64,000 nt of DNA, from the NCBI RefSeq assembly GCF_000429425.1, contig NZ_AUBV01000006.1, positions 186,001 through 250,000 on the forward strand, in the 5' to 3' direction. Each line of letters begins with the position of its first letter. The stretch's first letter is position 1. Both the position numbers and the translations under genes were made by a program. A model generated the notes under the pieces. That model saw only the letters and a program-made list of their open reading frames with translations. It made no database searches and was not told where the DNA came from. The stretch comes from Algoriphagus mannitolivorans DSM 15301. Lineage in GTDB: Bacteria > Bacteroidota > Bacteroidia > Cytophagales > Cyclobacteriaceae. Below, one piece after another: positions 51,490-60,125 of the stretch.

Positions 51490-51846
51490 TCAGGAAAGTA
51501 AAATCTCAGCTGGTATCTTCAATTCTTTATGAAAAATCTTGGCGATTTCAAGTGTCATAGGTTTTCTTCGATTCAAAATTGAAGAGATATATCCTTTACT
51601 ACCGATTTTTCCGACAAAGTCTTGATTTTTTACTCCAAGTTCTTCCATCCGTTGCTTGATCGTTTCTATGGGATCTGGATGAGGGATAGGAAAATTTTGA
51701 TCTTCATAAGACTTGATCAAAACCAAAGCAATTTCCAATTTTCTTCCTTCAAGACTGTCAGGCATAACCTTCTTATCCAATTGTGCATTCACCCAATCTA
51801 ATGCCCTTTCGTATTGCTCTTCTGATTTAATTACCTCAAGTTCCAT
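51490..51846 (-). CDS. higA: HigA-type antitoxin (XRE family)
   Basis: The protein has 118 residues. The C-terminal half is a lambda-repressor-like HTH: IKQRMEELGVKNQDFVGKIG and KGYISSILNRRKPMTLEIAKIFHKEL, with the recognition helix GYISSILN. The N-terminal half is acidic and probably binds the toxin. Gene order toxin then antitoxin, 3 bp apart, is the HigBA hallmark. A palindrome before higB may be its operator. It lies in the middle of the esterase operon, ahead of a strong terminator. Confidence 0.9.
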   Translation of the reverse strand: MELEVIKSEEQYERALDWVNAQLDKKVMPDSLEGRKLEIALVLIKSYEDQNFPIPHPDPIETIKQRMEELGVKNQDFVGKIGSKGYISSILNRRKPMTLEIAKIFHKELKIPAEILLS

Positions 51847-51849
51847 AGC

Positions 51850-52158
51850 TTACTTTTTGAATGAAATGGTGGAAACATCGATTTTATCATATTCTGAATG
51901 AGTTCCGAACCACTTGATTTGAATCACCTTGTATTCAAAAACAATCCTAACAACCAATCTAAATTTATTCCCCATGATATTGAAAACCACTCGATCATCT
52001 TTAACCAAACTTGCACCTCCGAAATGCGCTTTTAATTCATTGAAATTATTCAAGTCCAGATTGATCAATTCGTGATACCATTGATATAGGGCATTTGCTG
52101 CACTAGGATAGCTTTTGGAATAGTCTAATAGCGTTCTCCTTGTAATGATGTTAAACAT
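51850..52158 (-). CDS. higB: HigB-type mRNA interferase toxin
   Basis: The protein has 102 residues. The RelE-fold family features match HigB: DDRVVFNIMGNKFRLVVRIVFEYKV, then KWFGTHSEYDKIDV with the Gly-Thr-His and Asp-Lys motif. The toxin cleaves mRNA on the ribosome in known members. It is 3 bp before higA and 34 bp after the stop of the CE15 esterase, in the same direction. The 34-bp gap is too short for a full promoter of its own unless it overlaps the esterase end, where a dyad is seen. Confidence 0.92.
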   Translation of the reverse strand: MFNIITRRTLLDYSKSYPSAANALYQWYHELINLDLNNFNELKAHFGGASLVKDDRVVFNIMGNKFRLVVRIVFEYKVIQIKWFGTHSEYDKIDVSTISFKK

Positions 52159-52171
52159 ACAAAAATTCTAA

Positions 52172-52194
52172 AAAGTTTTCTATTGGTAAACTTT
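52172..52194. promoter_or_regulatory. Dyad before higB, candidate HigA operator
   Basis: Arms AAAGTTT (52172-52178) and AAACTTT (52188-52194) with a 9-bp spacer overlap the CE15 stop codon and sit 13 bp before the higB ATG. HigA proteins repress by binding such dyads; this assignment is inferred. Confidence 0.45.
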
Positions 52195-53377
52195 ATAAAT
52201 TTTTCTCCACGAACTCCAGAAAAATCCTCCAGTCCTCCCAAGTTAGGTTATGCTTTCCTTCTCGTATATGGTAGCCTACGGATTCCAAATGAACAGGTCC
52301 GCTGAATTGCTCAAACTCAGTCAGGAATTCCGCCTTTTTTCCATAAATCTCAGAATAAACCCTGCTTCCTAAACTCAGGCCCAAATATTCTCCTTTGGGA
52401 TCGGCCCATTGGTCTTCCCGAGCACTTGCGTAGTAAACCGCTCTTGGGGCAATCAGTCCGGGAAGCATATGCTGATCCAAAGGAAGGCTTTCCTCATTTT
52501 CATTGTACTTTTTGAAATTGTCCGCAAACCAGTGAGGGAACCGTCTATTTATTGCTTCCACAGTTTCTCCAAACTTCCGCTTAGACAATGCAGCACCTCC
52601 ACATCCTGACTCATTTGCGAAGGTAATTGCCCATCGAGGGTCATTGGCAGAGGTCCAAAGTGCAGCTTTTCCACTTCTGGAGAAACCTACCAAAATTGAT
52701 TTTTGGGAATCGACTTTTGGATGATGTTCAAAGTAATCCATTGCCCGCATGGCTCCCCAGCCCCAAGCACCCAAAGCTTTTATTCCATCCGCAAGTCCGG
52801 ATTGTTCGGGATAGAGGGTGGAAATAATTCCGCTTTGGAAGGATTCTACTTGATCAGGAGCTACTGTCTCAGCATGGAAGGAAGCGGTAGCAAAACCCCT
52901 TTCGATCAGTTCCTTTACAGGCCAAAAACCTTCCTCATTCAAGCGACCATCAGCATATTTGGGCTTGTAATTGATCAATAAAATCACCGGAAAAGGGCCA
53001 TTGCCTGTTTTTGGGAGGAAAAAATTAAGCCGCATGGTGTGGCTTTTCCCGTTTCTCAGGACTGTGATATTGACTTCTTCCAAAGTAGAAATATCCTCAT
53101 AAGGGTTGGCCGTTTGACTGACCAATTCAAAAGTTATTTGATCAAAATCCTTTGGGATCTGGCCATATACCTCCCGCTCGAAAAGTTTGAATATTTCCGG
53201 TTTTCTGACATTCTCCCATTCAGTCTTGGACTTGATATAGGCCCCGCTTTCACTGATGAATAGATCCGGCAGAGACAATGCCGGGACTTTGCTTTCATCG
53301 TAATTAGGTTCTTTCTGTGCCATGGTGTGCATTGAGATCAAAAGAAAAAGGAGGGTCAGAGTTCTGGTAAGCTTCAT
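52193..53377 (-). CDS. CE15 glucuronoyl (4-O-methylglucuronoyl) esterase
   Basis: The protein has 394 residues with signal peptide MKLTRTLTLLFLLISMHTMA. The alpha/beta hydrolase with CE15 marks has nucleophile S233 in LVGFSRSGKAALW, E256 in ITFANESGCGGAALSKR and H376 in KHNLTWEDW, plus the HMLPGLIAPRAVYYASA line. Members cleave ester bonds between glucuronic acid of xylan and lignin alcohols, or similar esters of glucuronate. It overlaps the upstream PhoPQ-activated-protein homologue by 4 bp. A CE15 enzyme next to BNR and lyase genes points to a glucuronate-containing glycan as the shared target. Confidence 0.9.
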   Translation of the reverse strand: MKLTRTLTLLFLLISMHTMAQKEPNYDESKVPALSLPDLFISESGAYIKSKTEWENVRKPEIFKLFEREVYGQIPKDFDQITFELVSQTANPYEDISTLEEVNITVLRNGKSHTMRLNFFLPKTGNGPFPVILLINYKPKYADGRLNEEGFWPVKELIERGFATASFHAETVAPDQVESFQSGIISTLYPEQSGLADGIKALGAWGWGAMRAMDYFEHHPKVDSQKSILVGFSRSGKAALWTSANDPRWAITFANESGCGGAALSKRKFGETVEAINRRFPHWFADNFKKYNENEESLPLDQHMLPGLIAPRAVYYASAREDQWADPKGEYLGLSLGSRVYSEIYGKKAEFLTEFEQFSGPVHLESVGYHIREGKHNLTWEDWRIFLEFVEKNL

Positions 53378-54825
53378 GGGTTTTTATCCTTGAACTTGGA
53401 TGAAACAAACGGCTCAAAAGGATAGGATCTCGGAAGGATATCGACACCAGAAGTTACCTTTAGAGGACTCTCTCCGGTAAAAGTCAGCTCTACAAAATAG
53501 CCGCGATATCCGGATTCTGGGGTAAGCATATTGACTACCACTTCACCGGAATCCGGAACCGGAATTTCTTCAGCAGTCCAGTTGGGACCGAATTCATCGA
53601 TGCGAAAGTCTCTGGCCAATGGATTGTAAGCTGACCAGAGTTTGATCGAAGTCGGTTTATAGCTTTTGTCAAAGGTGACTTTGATTTGATCTCCTTCCAC
53701 TTTCCAATCATATTTTGGTCTTGGGGTATTGTTTAGGATGGAATTGTAAAAAGATATCAGGTTAGGTAACGCATCTGAATCACCGATATCATGGCCGAAA
53801 TTAGGAACATACATCACATGCTTTTCTCCCGGCAGACTGTCCCAATAAAACTTCCAGCTATCGGGCTGAAAAAACTCATCTCCTGCTGCATTGATCAGGA
53901 GCTTTGGCATGTCATATCCCTTGCGGAAAGAGTAAGGTTCTGTTATTGCTAAGAGCCGGTCAAATTCCGGAGTGCCCACCCAATCCATTACACCTTCACG
54001 AACATAATCTTCTACAGCCGGAGCCCAAAATCCATAATTTCTCCAATGATGCTGAAAAGAAGGGGCTAGGTTGAGTAAGTCAATAACCACCGGCGCAATG
54101 GCGATCACGCGGTCATCCACAGCACCTGTGGTCCAAGTGGTCCAACCTCTTTTGGAAGCCCCACCTACAACAAAGTGCCTCAAATTCTTTTGATATTGAT
54201 TTTTTGCTACCTCAGTGACGGCATCCATCGCTAGCTTGGCGGCTTTGGTCATGGGAAATCTGGCCAGCCAGATGGCATCCTCGTCTTTGGCTCCTCCTTC
54301 CAGAAACTTTCTCCATCCGTAGGAGATGATTTCATCCTCGTAGCGCTCCCCAAAAGTGTCATTGGCAAAAATGAGAGGCTGGAAAGGCACATTATGAATT
54401 TGAGCTACAATGGAATTGGTCTGGGTAGCTGCGGCCAAAATCAAATCATTGGGTTTTTCTGGCATTTTGGAATTGGTGCTTCCTCCTCCGATCCAAAGCA
54501 TTCCTGTTTCAAAAGGGGTGTCTTTTGGGACCACCATCGATACCCAATGCCACCATTCGGTTTGATTGACCAGGTCAGGACTTAACCAATGCTGAGAGTA
54601 CATTTTTAGGACGTGGTAGTCGTATTCATCCTCAGATTCAGAGAGGACGATCTCATATCTGAAAGTAGAATCAGGAGAATGAACATAGTCTTTTAGCAAA
54701 GTGCTTGACCCGACCTTTGGTTCTTCGGGAGCGATTGTGGGTTTTTGACAGGAATGGAAAATTCCTGAAGACAGGAAAATAAGCCAAATCAGGCTTTGGA
54801 AGCTGTAGGTTATGCTGGGTTTCAT
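53374..54825 (-). CDS. PhoPQ-activated pathogenicity-related family (PqaA-type) lipoprotein
   Basis: The protein has 483 residues with lipobox IFHSC. It matches the PqaA/AprA-type family: WWHWVSMVVPK, IGGGSTNSKMP, the nucleophile-elbow-like VVGGASKRGWTTW and later PKLLINAAGDEFFQPDSW, all signs of an alpha/beta hydrolase fold with Ser, Asp and His positions. Its enzyme activity is not established. It is the first gene of the transcript PqaA-CE15-HigBA and overlaps CE15 by 4 bp. It is divergent from the TonB receptor across a 250-bp region with two iron-box-like dyads. Confidence 0.87.
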   Translation of the reverse strand: MKPSITYSFQSLIWLIFLSSGIFHSCQKPTIAPEEPKVGSSTLLKDYVHSPDSTFRYEIVLSESEDEYDYHVLKMYSQHWLSPDLVNQTEWWHWVSMVVPKDTPFETGMLWIGGGSTNSKMPEKPNDLILAAATQTNSIVAQIHNVPFQPLIFANDTFGERYEDEIISYGWRKFLEGGAKDEDAIWLARFPMTKAAKLAMDAVTEVAKNQYQKNLRHFVVGGASKRGWTTWTTGAVDDRVIAIAPVVIDLLNLAPSFQHHWRNYGFWAPAVEDYVREGVMDWVGTPEFDRLLAITEPYSFRKGYDMPKLLINAAGDEFFQPDSWKFYWDSLPGEKHVMYVPNFGHDIGDSDALPNLISFYNSILNNTPRPKYDWKVEGDQIKVTFDKSYKPTSIKLWSAYNPLARDFRIDEFGPNWTAEEIPVPDSGEVVVNMLTPESGYRGYFVELTFTGESPLKVTSGVDILPRSYPFEPFVSSKFKDKNP

Positions 54826-55003
54826 AAAAGGATAATGGTTTTAACTCCTTAAAATCTAGTGATTTAAAGTTAGGCTAGCAACCTGCTCCGTATTTATCCC
54901 TTCAATTCTTCTTTCGGAGAGACATTGGGCATTTAAATCAATTCCCTTGAAAAGGGTTTTCCGGCTCTTTTCAACTGGAAAAATATTCATTGCTATTTTT
55001 CTT

Positions 55004-55040
55004 TAGATTATTTCTAAATAGCTTGTTTAGAATTAATCTA
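55004..55040. promoter_or_regulatory. Two tandem TTTAGA-N5-TCTAA dyads before the TonB receptor
   Basis: The first box TTTAGA-N5-TCTAAA is at 55002-55018 and the second TTTAGA-N5-TCTAAT at 55026-55042, 24 bp apart. The whole forms one larger 17-bp inverted repeat (55004-55020 and 55024-55040, 15 of 17 matching). They overlap the candidate -33 element. An iron-responsive repressor (Fur or DtxR-like) is the natural guess. Confidence 0.6.
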
Positions 55041-55053
55041 ATTAATAGGTTTG
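55022..55053 (+). promoter_or_regulatory. Candidate promoter for the TonB receptor
   Basis: CTTG (55022-55025), 20 bp, then TAGGTTTG (55046-55053), close to TTTG-N19-TAnnTTTG. The predicted start is about 16 bp before the ATG at 55076. It is covered by the dyads, as expected for repression. Confidence 0.5.
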
Positions 55054-55075
55054 TGCCGTTATAAATTACTGCGAT

Positions 55076-57457
55076 ATGAACCTTAAATCATTACTTAGTT
55101 TTAGTCTTCTACTTTTGCTATGCACCGTATCTATGGCGCAGCAGGGAAGTTTGCGGGGGAAAGTGTCCTCTGCAGATCTTCAGCCTTTAGAATTTGTACA
55201 TGTTGGATTGAAGGGATTCCCCAAAGGTGCTACCACCGATCGATTTGGAGAATTTTTGATCAAAAATATCCAGCCGGGTACTTACACCGTGTATGCCTCT
55301 TTGATCGGAGCCTCCAAACTGGAAAAAACCATTACGATAACTGAGGGAGAAAACCCAGAAATATTTTTTGTACTTACCGAATCTTCTACGGACTTGTCGG
55401 AAGTGGTTGTATCTGACTTGGCCAGTAACCGGTTTTATAACGACAGTTCTTTCACGGTGGCCAAACTTCCGCTGAAAGACTTGGAAAATCCTCAAGTCTA
55501 TAATTCGATTTCCTCAAAACTTCTGAAAGAACAGGTGGTCACCAACTTGAATGATGCTTTAAAAAATGCCACTGGGGTGACCCGTCTTTGGGAGTCAACT
55601 GGTCGAGGAGGAGATGGCGCTGAGTATTATACCATGAGAGGATTTTCTGTTCAGCCCACCCTGGTCAATGGACTTCCCAGCATCAATAACGGAAGTCTGG
55701 ATCCTTCCAATGTCGAATCCCTGGATGTGATCAAAGGTCCTTCTGGTACCCTTTTCGGGAGCCCATTGATATCTTATGGAGGATTGATCAACATTACTAC
55801 CAAAAAGCCCCAGGACGTCTTCAAAGGAGAATTGGGAATGGTAACTGGAAGCTTTGGGCTTAACAGACTGACCGGAGATATCAATTTGCCCTTGACAGAC
55901 CAGGCCTCTATGCGGGTCAATACTGCCTATCAATCTCAAAATTCCTTTCAGGATGCAGGAAGCAGGAAGTCATTTTTTGTGGCTCCTTCCTTCAAACTTC
56001 AGGCAAGTGACCGCTTGACTTTCTTAATCAACACTGAGTTTCTGAATGCTGAATCCGCCAATGCTCCGATGATATTTCTGAGCCGATTTGCTCCGATCTC
56101 TTTTTCTTCCTTGGACTTGTTTGAGAAAAACTACGAAAACTCCTTTACCAGCAATGAGCTAACCATTAATAATAGAAGTTTTGCATTGCAGGCTCAGGCC
56201 TTTTACCAACTTTCTGAAAACTGGACCTCCCAATCTGTGGTCTCCAGAAGCAGCACCAAAACAGACGGCTATTATCATTATCTCTGGGACCAATCCAATG
56301 GCAATGATTTCATGAGATTCATTTCCGATCGAAATGGGCAGACCAATACCACAGGTATTCAGCAAAATCTCATTGGAAAGTACTCCCTTGGATCTACCTC
56401 CAACAAAATCGTCCTTGGGATAGATTACTTCAATTCTCAGATTTTGAATGGAAGTACAGGCTGGGTAGCCAATGGGATAGTATCGCTTCAAGAAGGATCA
56501 GACTCAGGGATTCTCACCCGTGCGGGAGTGGATGATTTGCTAAAAGATTCTTTTGAAGGCAATTCAACCGCAAGTAATGAGGTAATCAGTGCCTATGTGT
56601 CGAATGTAATGGAAGTATTGCCACGCCTTTCTGTCATGACCAGTGTACGTTGGGATCGCTTTCAAGGACAAACAGCCTATTGGTCAGAAGATGAGGTGAA
56701 AAGCCAAGATGCTGTTTCACCTAAATTTGGTGTGGTCTATCAACCTGTGAAAGACAAGGTCTCCATTTTCGGGAATTACATGAATGGCTTTACCAATGTA
56801 GCCCCAATTCAGGTCAGCGATTTGGATGGATCTAATCCGAGGATAAAGGCATTTGACCCAGAGCAAGCCAACCAGTTGGAATTAGGAGTAAAGACCAATT
56901 TGTACCAGGATAAAATTGCTTTCACTGCAAGCTATTATTCAATTGAGGTGAAAAACAGGGTCATGTCAGATCCAAACAATATAAATAATTCCATTCAGGG
57001 AGGAGAGGTTCAAAGCCGGGGACTGGAATTTTCTTTGGTTGCTTCTCCTGTAAGAGGACTGAATCTCATTGCCGGCTATTCCAAAAACCATACAGAGGTC
57101 ACCCGTGACAACCCGGAAAATGGTTATTTGGGCTTTCGGCCTGAAGAGGCAGGACCAGATCAATTGATGAATTTCTGGGCAAGCTATACTTTCTCCCAGG
57201 GTGCTTTGAGAGGCTTTGGTCTAGGCTTGGGGGGCAATGCCGCCAGTGAACACTTCACCTTGAACAGAGCCAACACGGGTACCTTCACTTTGCCTGCTTA
57301 CGAAGTCTTCAATGCTGCAATTTCCTACACCGGACCACAGTACTTTTTGTCTTTGAAAGTAAACAACCTGACCGATCAAAAGTATTTCTCCGGCTGGTCC
57401 ACTGTCACTCCTCAGGCACCTAGAAATGTTTCTCTTAATCTGAATTACAGATTCTGA
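55076..57457 (+). CDS. TonB-dependent siderophore-type outer-membrane receptor
   Basis: The protein has 793 residues: signal peptide (1-21), a carboxypeptidase-D-like N-terminal domain (SLRGKVSSADLQPLEFVHV), the plug (LNDALKNATGVTRLWES, MRGFSVQPTLVNG, DVIKGPSGTLFG, ITTKKPQD) and a 22-strand barrel with LKVNNLTDQKYF and terminal LNLNYRF. The plug pattern with GPSGTLFG and ITTKKP is that of TonB-dependent siderophore receptors. The ligand is probably a ferric siderophore, but this is family inference. It shares one base with the PepSY gene (TGATG) and is preceded by iron-box-like dyads. Confidence 0.92.
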   Translation: MNLKSLLSFSLLLLLCTVSMAQQGSLRGKVSSADLQPLEFVHVGLKGFPKGATTDRFGEFLIKNIQPGTYTVYASLIGASKLEKTITITEGENPEIFFVLTESSTDLSEVVVSDLASNRFYNDSSFTVAKLPLKDLENPQVYNSISSKLLKEQVVTNLNDALKNATGVTRLWESTGRGGDGAEYYTMRGFSVQPTLVNGLPSINNGSLDPSNVESLDVIKGPSGTLFGSPLISYGGLINITTKKPQDVFKGELGMVTGSFGLNRLTGDINLPLTDQASMRVNTAYQSQNSFQDAGSRKSFFVAPSFKLQASDRLTFLINTEFLNAESANAPMIFLSRFAPISFSSLDLFEKNYENSFTSNELTINNRSFALQAQAFYQLSENWTSQSVVSRSSTKTDGYYHYLWDQSNGNDFMRFISDRNGQTNTTGIQQNLIGKYSLGSTSNKIVLGIDYFNSQILNGSTGWVANGIVSLQEGSDSGILTRAGVDDLLKDSFEGNSTASNEVISAYVSNVMEVLPRLSVMTSVRWDRFQGQTAYWSEDEVKSQDAVSPKFGVVYQPVKDKVSIFGNYMNGFTNVAPIQVSDLDGSNPRIKAFDPEQANQLELGVKTNLYQDKIAFTASYYSIEVKNRVMSDPNNINNSIQGGEVQSRGLEFSLVASPVRGLNLIAGYSKNHTEVTRDNPENGYLGFRPEEAGPDQLMNFWASYTFSQGALRGFGLGLGGNAASEHFTLNRANTGTFTLPAYEVFNAAISYTGPQYFLSLKVNNLTDQKYFSGWSTVTPQAPRNVSLNLNYRF

Positions 57458-58620
57458 TGAATTGGAAAAAAGCAATTGGAAAAATTCACCTCTGGCTCGG
57501 ACTTTCGTCCGGGCTAGTGGTGTTTATTGTAGCCGTGACTGGCTGTATTTATGCGTTTCAGTCAGAAATTCAGGATTTGATTCAGCCCTACAGATTTGTG
57601 GAGCAACAAAATTCACCTGTTCTCTATCCTACCGAAATATGGGAAAAAGCCAATGAAGCGCTTCCGGAAAAACATCTTCATGCGGTATTGTATCCTACGG
57701 CAGATCGGTCTGCCCAGGCCATTTACTATAGTTTTGAAGAGAATTATTATTACTTCGTCTATGTAAATCCCTACACCGGGGAGATCCTGAAGGTCAAAGA
57801 TGAGTTTGCCGACTTTTTCAGATTAGTTTTGGATGGGCATTTTTACCTTTGGCTTCCACCTGAGATCGGACAACCCGTTGTGGCTGGATTCACCTTGGTG
57901 TTTTTGATGATGTGCATTTCTGGATTGATCCTTTGGTGGCCCAAAAAGAAGCAGCCAAAGAAGCAAAAATTCAGCATTCGATGGAATGCCAGATGGAGAA
58001 GAAAGAATTATGATCTGCATCAGGTACTTGGTTTTTACGTTTTGACATTTGCCCTCGTTTTTGCCCTGACAGGCTTGGTCTGGGGGTTCACCTGGTTTCG
58101 GGATGCGGTCTATTTTGCCAGTACCGGAGGGGAGAAATTTGAGGAATACTATACTCCGGTTTCGGATTCCACCCAGATAAGCCAAGATTCGCTTCCTGCA
58201 TTAGATCGGGCCTGGCTAAGGATGAGAGAATTGTACCCTAATGCGGAGTGGATTGAAGTACATCCCCCGGAATTCGAGCATGCCTCTATTGCCGCCAATG
58301 CCAATCCTGACGCCAGTACCTATTGGAAAATGGACTATAGATATTTTGACCAGTACACTTTAGCGGAGCTCCCTGTTGGACATATATGGAATGGATTTTC
58401 CGAAGCTTCATTTGGGGATAAACTAGCACGGATGAATTATGATATCCATGTAGGAGCAATTTTTGGCTTGCCAGGGAAAATATTGGCCTTTTTCCTAAGT
58501 GCGATTATTGCCTCACTCCCGGTTACAGGATTTATGATTTGGTATGGAAGAAAGAAAAAAGAAAAGAAGGTCATCAAAAAGCCTGGGAAATTCCAAAAAG
58601 AACAAAAAGTCTGGGTTTAA
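57457..58620 (+). CDS. PepSY-associated membrane protein, probable siderophore reductase partner
   Basis: The protein has 387 residues. It opens with helix IGKIHLWLGLSSGLVVFIVAVTG and has four membrane helices in the PepSY_TM layout, with a His near the start of helix 1 (H11), HFYLWLP near residue 128, HQVLGFYVL near 188 and late NYDIHVG, which are likely haem or metal ligands. Proteins of this form reduce ferric siderophores or iron at the inner membrane beside the receptor. The last residues KKKEKKVIKKPGKFQKEQK are very basic and cytoplasmic. Its stop lies in a palindrome. Translation is coupled to the receptor. Confidence 0.9.
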   Translation: MNWKKAIGKIHLWLGLSSGLVVFIVAVTGCIYAFQSEIQDLIQPYRFVEQQNSPVLYPTEIWEKANEALPEKHLHAVLYPTADRSAQAIYYSFEENYYYFVYVNPYTGEILKVKDEFADFFRLVLDGHFYLWLPPEIGQPVVAGFTLVFLMMCISGLILWWPKKKQPKKQKFSIRWNARWRRKNYDLHQVLGFYVLTFALVFALTGLVWGFTWFRDAVYFASTGGEKFEEYYTPVSDSTQISQDSLPALDRAWLRMRELYPNAEWIEVHPPEFEHASIAANANPDASTYWKMDYRYFDQYTLAELPVGHIWNGFSEASFGDKLARMNYDIHVGAIFGLPGKILAFFLSAIIASLPVTGFMIWYGRKKKEKKVIKKPGKFQKEQKVWV

Positions 58621-58629
58621 ACCCGGACT
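58608..58629. repeat. Palindrome across the PepSY stop codon
   Basis: AGTCTGGGTTT (58608-58618) and AAACCCGGACT (58619-58629) pair with one mismatch and no loop, overlapping the TAA. It may act as a weak terminator, but there is no long T run after it. Confidence 0.4.
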
Positions 58630-58748
58630 TCATCTTCTATTTTCTTCATCTAAGAAGTGGTTTTCAGCATGTGAAACCTTTTTAGTTTTTACATAAATTA
58701 ATTCAAATTCAAGGAGTTGATTTAATTTTTGGGGCCAAAACCCCAGGG

Positions 58749-59909
58749 TCAGCGCCATTTCACGATTTTGAAAACAATTTCCCGGTATTTATTCCTTTCG
58801 TAAAGAATTCCCAAAGTATCAGCGTCCAATTTGACTAAGTCGGAATAGGCCGTCCAGGGAAGTTGCTTGGGCTCTGTAGTGAAATCTACCGGAATCAAAT
58901 GATCCCAGGTTTTGCCGGAATCATAGCTGATTTTGATGGTCAGGTAGTTTCTTTCTTCTTCATCTGCGGCATTGGAATGTGCCAAAATAGTCTCACCGTC
59001 CAGTTCTCCCAAATTCAAAATTGAGGCCTGACAAACAGGATCTGGCAGTTGCGGTTCGAAATACTGTTCATCCCATGTTTCACCTCCATCCGAAGAATAA
59101 GCAATTATCCTTTGACGGATATCTCCCTTTTGATTTCTTGAACTCATAATCATCCTTCCATCTTCAAGCTCTGCAGCAATCGACTCGTTAGAGCCTGGGA
59201 ATCGGATGGATTCAGAGATCTCAAAGCTTTTGCCATGATTGTCAGTGAAAAATCCATGGGCCTGATAATCTTCGAATTTGTTCCTTGGCATTCCCTGGGA
59301 ATGATTGGCAGATACATAGATCCTGCCTTGATGGGGTCCGCTCTGAAACTGAATGGCATGACCCGGCGTGTTGGCATAGTGTCTCCAGTCGTCTGAATTG
59401 GTGTAAGTTGGATTGAATTTGGGATTATTGGGTTTGTGGACTTGGAGGGTGATGTTTTCGGGACTTTCCCAGGTTTTGCCTAAATCGTAGGATCGTATCA
59501 TCCAGACTTCCCGAACTCCTTGATTCATTCGGATATCGTATTCGTGATTATTTCCGGTGTTGTAAAAAAGGTAAACGACCCCTTGAGGATTCTCAGGATC
59601 AAAGAGATCAACTACCGGCGCTGGATTTCCTGCCTGAAGGGTGTCATAATCCACCAAGGTTTTCAGAGGTGACCAAGTATGCCCCCCATCCAAACTCGTT
59701 TTCATGACCAGATTGACATCTCCAAAGTCATCGCTGCCATTCACTCGGCCTTCGGCAAAAGCCAATAAATCCCCGTTGGGAAGCGAAATAATGGCTGGAA
59801 TTCTATAGATCGCGTGACCTTCTTGGCCTGCTTCGAAGACCAAGGTTTCTTGTGCCTTAGAAGGCTTTTGCAGGAGAATGCAAAAGAAAATCAAGCATAC
59901 TAGTCTCAT
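58749..59909 (-). CDS. GH33 exo-sialidase
   Basis: The protein has 386 residues with signal peptide (1-19). It carries the true sialidase motifs: YRIP (R36, in GHAIYRIPAIISL), catalytic Asp (D60/61 in NGSDDFGD), nucleophile-pair Tyr near AYSDLV and Glu in SNESIAAEL, with four Asp boxes (SLDGGHTW, SYDLGKTW, SSDGGETW, SYDSGKTW). It should release terminal sialic acid from glycoconjugates outside the cell. It is alone on the minus strand next to the iron-uptake pair, separate from the sialidase-like gene near 51 kb. Confidence 0.93.
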   Translation of the reverse strand: MRLVCLIFFCILLQKPSKAQETLVFEAGQEGHAIYRIPAIISLPNGDLLAFAEGRVNGSDDFGDVNLVMKTSLDGGHTWSPLKTLVDYDTLQAGNPAPVVDLFDPENPQGVVYLFYNTGNNHEYDIRMNQGVREVWMIRSYDLGKTWESPENITLQVHKPNNPKFNPTYTNSDDWRHYANTPGHAIQFQSGPHQGRIYVSANHSQGMPRNKFEDYQAHGFFTDNHGKSFEISESIRFPGSNESIAAELEDGRMIMSSRNQKGDIRQRIIAYSSDGGETWDEQYFEPQLPDPVCQASILNLGELDGETILAHSNAADEEERNYLTIKISYDSGKTWDHLIPVDFTTEPKQLPWTAYSDLVKLDADTLGILYERNKYREIVFKIVKWR

Positions 59910-60125
59910 CTACCGGGTTACTTTGGGAGATTCAAATAAAGCAAAAAATCAGAACTATGGATTCCAAATTATGTGGCGATAGATCTTTTTTACAGGTCAT
60001 CCCAAATTCGCAGTGTAAAGAATAACTCCTTGGAGAAGTCATTGCTTTTTCGATTTCATCCAATCAATCAAAGCTGACAAATAATAATTGACGGTGGATT
60101 CCCAAAAATCAACCTGAGAACTTGA

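Noticed and set aside
58608-58629. Palindrome at the PepSY stop as a standard terminator
   Set aside because: No loop and no T run, so kept only as a repeat.
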